From Halocaridina rubra (Eukaryota; Arthropoda; Malacostraca; Decapoda; Atyidae), in the NCBI GenBank assembly GCA_037179515.1, contig JAXCGZ010007585.1, forward strand, positions 98,501-162,500: 64,000 nucleotides of DNA, written 5' to 3'. The position numbers were made by a program, and so were the translations under genes. Every line of letters begins with the position of its first letter. Position 1 is the stretch's first letter. The notes under the pieces are model-generated. The model was not told where the DNA came from. It searched no databases and was given only the letters and a program-made list of their open reading frames with translations. Shown here piece by piece: positions 62,034 through 64,000 of this stretch.

Positions 62034-62034
62034 C

Positions 62035-62120
<86 letters not shown>
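62034..62120. repeat. (TA)n microsatellite
   Basis: About 87 bp of TA. Confidence 0.95.
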
Positions 62121-62744
<624 letters not shown>

Positions 62745-63387
62745 ATATATATATAATCTATACATTATATTTATATATAACGCTCAGGACTGGGTTGTCA
62801 CACACGAGACCACGCATCACGTGCTGTCTTTTCGTACTGCGCTGCCAGACGTATAGGCGAATTTTTCAATTTTTAACGGTTCCAGACCCGGAGGACTGCG
62901 TACGCCGGGTAGGATCGATCCTCTGGATCGTACGCGGGCGTACTCCTTCTCCTACGCCCGTGTACGATCGATCTTACTCATCATACGCAGTCTTCAACGA
63001 CTGATTTGGTCTTCCGAATCACGGAGATTATTGGGTGCAGCAGCCAATTATCGTAGGCCCTCCACGACGGTTCAGGACCCCCTCGATTGTTTTAAACTAC
63101 GTAGGACCATTAGGATTCCGTCGTACGCGGACGAACGATTACACCCGATTATCGTAATGACATCATTTCTGCCGGCAGGATTCCGTCTTTAGACGATCTT
63201 AAGAGTCGGGTCGGGAATTTTGGCTATGTGTGACGCCACCTTAAGTTTGGCTCAGAAGTTTGAAGGTCACATGCTCCTCCTTCTCAAGTTCAACCATCTC
63301 TATATATCTGGCTTTGGAACCTGCAAGAAGTTGAGCTAGGTTGTTCCCCAGTAGGTGAATGAGAAGTGAGTGCATGTTATGTTATCC

Positions 63388-63470
63388 GTATAGGTCGTGG
63401 TAGCAGTGGGAAAACGCGCAGGTCGGGAAGTGACTAGCCTGTCACACGCGGGATCAATCCTGCCAAGGAA
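63388..63470 (+). repeat. Possible tRNA-like SINE head
   Basis: GGTCGTGGTAGCAGTGGGAAAACGCG (box A-like) and CGCGGGATCAATCCTGCC (box B-like) lie about 45 bp apart. The TSD and tail are not resolved. Confidence 0.3.
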
Positions 63471-63660
63471 TGGAAAAAAGGGTATCCATTCTTAATCTAC
63501 CTAATAGTTCCAATCTGTTTGTTTCCACCCCTATTAGAATGAGGACTAATTGTGACATGAAACGGGAAAAAATCTGATCTAAAACGACAGGATAAGAAGC
63601 GAACAAGATGCTTTTGGTCTTAAAAAACAAGTTAACTTTCATGTATGATATGCATATTCC

Positions 63661-63735
63661 ATCAGTCTATCTATCTATCAGTCTATCTACTAGGACCGCC
63701 ATCCCTCACTTAAGGAGAGTGGCTGATTCACAGCA
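63661..63735 (-). repeat. Hairpin plus TAGA-tail module
   Basis: On the minus strand, CAGCCACTCTCCTTAAGTG and AGGGATGGCGG form an imperfect hairpin followed by TAGTAGATAGACTGATAGATAG. Similar to 14036-14100. Confidence 0.4.
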
Positions 63736-63911
63736 AACGTCCTTTTACATTTGATTCATTCAATTTTAATGCCTCTATCTTTTTCTCACAAACATGCAAC
63801 CAATCTCCTCTCTTTCACAGTCACTCTTTTCACAAACAAGCACATATGGAGACCCAGTTACTAGGATTCTAGTTGGGAATTTGCTACCAGAACAAAAGTA
63901 GTTATTCGTGG

Positions 63912-63917
<6 letters not shown>

Positions 63918-64000
<83 letters not shown>
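63918..64000. repeat. (TA)n microsatellite running off the window
   Basis: TA to the last base. Confidence 0.95.

Overview
The window looks like gene-poor, AT-rich nuclear DNA from an arthropod, most likely a decapod crustacean. The grounds are an intron-containing animal histone-variant gene, very heavy microsatellite load (by hand tally about 4 kb, roughly 6% of the window, mostly (TA)n, (CT/GA)n, (CA)n and (AAT)n), many invertebrate-type non-LTR retrotransposons, and scattered short runs of the arthropod-type TTAGG motif. The host assignment is inference. I see no bacterial, organellar or viral gene.

Only one cellular gene can be supported: a four-exon histone H2A.Z gene on the minus strand (coding parts 6427-6429, 6199-6276, 5826-5939, 1019-1210; 128 residues), with a promoter-like stretch at 6430-6720 carrying E2F-like, CCAAT and TATA-like motifs. 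Its 4.6 kb third intron holds a decayed piggyBac-like element (2044-4576) that itself carries two abutting TA-flanked MITEs.

The rest is a layered repeat landscape. 7.1-9.4 kb: compound microsatellite, a CR1-like LINE 3' end and a ~93-bp degenerate tandem array. 10.6-14.9 kb: an RTE-like LINE fragment meeting two Jockey/I-type LINE copies tail to tail. 16-17.4 kb: a hAT MITE with a perfect 8-bp target duplication, then RTE-derived tandem units in which a (CT)n tract appears to have been born. 19-34 kb: many unrelated degenerate minisatellites, a small palindromic MITE, SINE-like RTE derivatives, a tRNA-derived SINE and long trinucleotide tracts. 34.7-43.7 kb: CR1-like copies, one with an intact 940-codon EN-RT reading frame (36122-38944), repeatedly abutting microsatellites. 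46.4-51.3 kb: a three-level nest, in which a ~35-bp minisatellite is split by a minus-strand LINE that is itself split by a plus-strand RTE element with an intact frame (47419-50370). 52-58.4 kb: LINE tails, modules and a tRNA-derived SINE inside a degenerate array. 59.6-61.6 kb: a 2-kb hAT-like element with 8-bp target duplications. 61.6-63.2 kb: a TTAA-flanked, CG-rich terminal-inverted-repeat element with no transposase.

The elements interact mainly by nesting. LINE tails, SINEs and MITEs insert into each other and into tandem arrays, and LINE 3' tails and RTE-derived repeats look like seeds of microsatellites. All identities rest on reading motifs and junctions by eye. Clade names for LINEs are approximate and need database comparison.
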